In this document: in pieces, positions 53,027-53,535 of the stretch | Numbering within the stretch: position 1 is the first letter of the stretch | How the letters are laid out: the number at the start of each line of letters is the position of its first letter | From: Azohydromonas sediminis | Lineage (GTDB): Bacteria > Pseudomonadota > Gammaproteobacteria > Burkholderiales > Burkholderiaceae_C | Length of the DNA: 53,535 nt | Reading direction: 5' to 3' | Assembly: GCF_003574675.1 (NCBI RefSeq) | Contig: NZ_QOAZ01000026.1 | Location: forward strand, 1 to 53,535 | Notes under the pieces: generated by a model | The model's input: only the letters and a program-made list of their open reading frames with translations | Told to the model about the DNA's origin: nothing | The model's database searches: none | Made by a program: the position numbers and the translations under genes

Positions 53027-53409
53027 GCCCGCCGGTCGCCGAGGCCCAGGAACTTCTCGCCCGCGGCGTTGACCACGTTGGCGAGGAACACCGCCGTGGC
53101 GAGTACCGCCCATTCGGTGAGCGATGGCGAGTACGACAGCAGCCCGTGCGCCCAGCTGCCCTTGAACAGCGCAACGAGCTGGCCGCCGACCACGAAGTGG
53201 TAGCGGGCGACGAACAGCGCGACGACCGCGATCACCGCCGCGACGAGCTGCAGCCCGAGCGACTTGCGCAGCCCCGGCAGCACCGTGATCGCCAGCGGCA
53301 CGCCGATGCCCAGCCACACCTCGGCCTGGAGCGCAGGCCGGCTCCACAGGTGCTGCCATACCTGCATGCCGTCGGCGTTGCTCCACAGTCCCGCGACGAG
53401 GCGTGAGAG
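53023..53409 (-). pseudogene. 3' part of an NrfD-type membrane subunit gene, cut by an insertion sequence
   Basis: The last ~128 residues of a membrane protein are preserved. Helices include VWLGIGVPLAITVLPGLR, LGLQLVAAVIAVVALFVARY and ALLATAVFLANVV-like segments, ending GEKFLGLGDRRA. HFVVGGQLVALFKGSW is like NrfD/PsrC-family quinol-interacting subunits. Its coding frame becomes non-protein-like at 53410, exactly where the mobile-element end begins. The 5' part is not visible. It is probably inactive unless the other part lies beyond the element and the break is not real. Confidence 0.6.
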
Positions 53410-53535
53410 CCTGTGAAGATTTGGGATAACCCCGACAGCCGCGGGCGAGTTTGGCCGTTGAAGTGGCATGAGCACCGAGACGACTGAAGCGACGCCGAGC
53501 GAAGGGCAAGACCTCTTCGGCTGCAAGCCTGTGGC
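53410..53535 (+). mobile_element. left end of an insertion sequence, IS1380-like (runs off the window)
   Basis: Starting at CCTGTGAAGATTTGGGATAA (53410-53429), base composition falls below that of the surroundings. An ATG at 53468 then opens a frame to the edge beginning MSTETTEATPSEGQDLFGCKPV, like the N-terminus of some IS1380-family transposases. Termini starting CCT fit that family. I cannot see the right end or a target duplication, so the family is tentative. Confidence 0.5.
53468..53535 (+). CDS. transposase N-terminus (partial)
   Basis: 22 complete codons (plus two bases of a 23rd) from the ATG at 53468 to the edge, STETTEATPSEGQDLFGCKP. Too short for a firm call. Support comes from its position about 58 bases inside the presumed element end. 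No typical ribosome-binding site stands out. Confidence 0.4.
   Translation, partial: MSTETTEATPSEGQDLFGCKPV

Noticed and set aside
53023-53526. 167-aa frame taken as a complete gene from 53526
   Set aside because: Its first ~40 residues would be read from the mobile-element end and do not resemble the membrane-protein remainder; only the part up to 53409 is gene-like.

Overview
The window is very GC-rich DNA, with most codons ending in G or C. Its gene content points to a betaproteobacterium, probably Burkholderiales, able to live on inorganic electron donors. Three such donors are represented: H2 (NAD-reducing [NiFe] hydrogenase HoxFUYH with protease HoxW), arsenite (AioBA with AioXSR) and reduced sulfur (SoxXA with thiol-handling proteins). 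The taxon is inferred from gene content only; there is no rRNA or tRNA gene to anchor it.

Layout. 1-10313 holds ordinary chromosomal genes: the end of an unidentified gene, an asparaginase II family protein, a DUF429 protein, a K+/H+ antiporter, a small membrane protein, an Lhr-type helicase, an enoyl-CoA isomerase, an FAD oxidoreductase and a BT1-family transporter. 10364-15493 is the compact hoxFUYHW operon. 15486-20606 holds guaC, an ArnT-like glycosyltransferase and uvrD. 20634-27592 is the arsenite oxidase locus: aioXSR on the minus strand, divergent from aioBA on the plus strand. Between them lie a clear sigma-54 promoter and a GTTACG inverted repeat, and a strong terminator follows aioA. 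A nitroreductase comes next.

28386-33235 (minus) has a translationally coupled group (ferredoxin-flavoreductase, two unknown small proteins, thiolase) behind an FNR-like box, then a membrane protein and an AhpD-fold protein. 33529-36967 (plus) pairs a diheme peroxidase with a proton-pump type P-ATPase. 37121-38475 is a mer module (merR facing merT-merP-Cys-rich protein, with a textbook mer operator) without merA in the window. 38626-40192 has an unknown secreted protein and a LuxR-type regulator.

40221-43820 (minus) is an arsenic operon (arsR, arsI, arsC, acr3) followed by a zinc-type CDF exporter. 43865-53409 (minus) is a long same-strand run, listed here in transcription order: NrfD fragment, TorD-like chaperone, second nitroreductase, membrane-anchored cytochrome, short proline-rich protein, SoxA, SoxX, SigZ-like sigma factor, ArsP-type permease (behind a perfect FNR box), MBL-fold protein, redox-disulfide protein, Cys-tailed rhodanese, thioredoxin, CcdA, OsmC-like protein and a cytochrome c without methionine. 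At the right edge an insertion sequence has cut the NrfD gene.

How it may work together. Aio and Sox would pass electrons to c-type cytochromes, Hox would make NADH, and the ars, mer and CDF genes protect against the metals and metalloids used or encountered. The most novel-looking parts are the lone SoxXA plus thiol-relay run next to the arsenic genes, and the FNR-box ferredoxin-reductase/thiolase group. Starts were chosen by eye from overlaps and ribosome-binding sites. No database search was possible.
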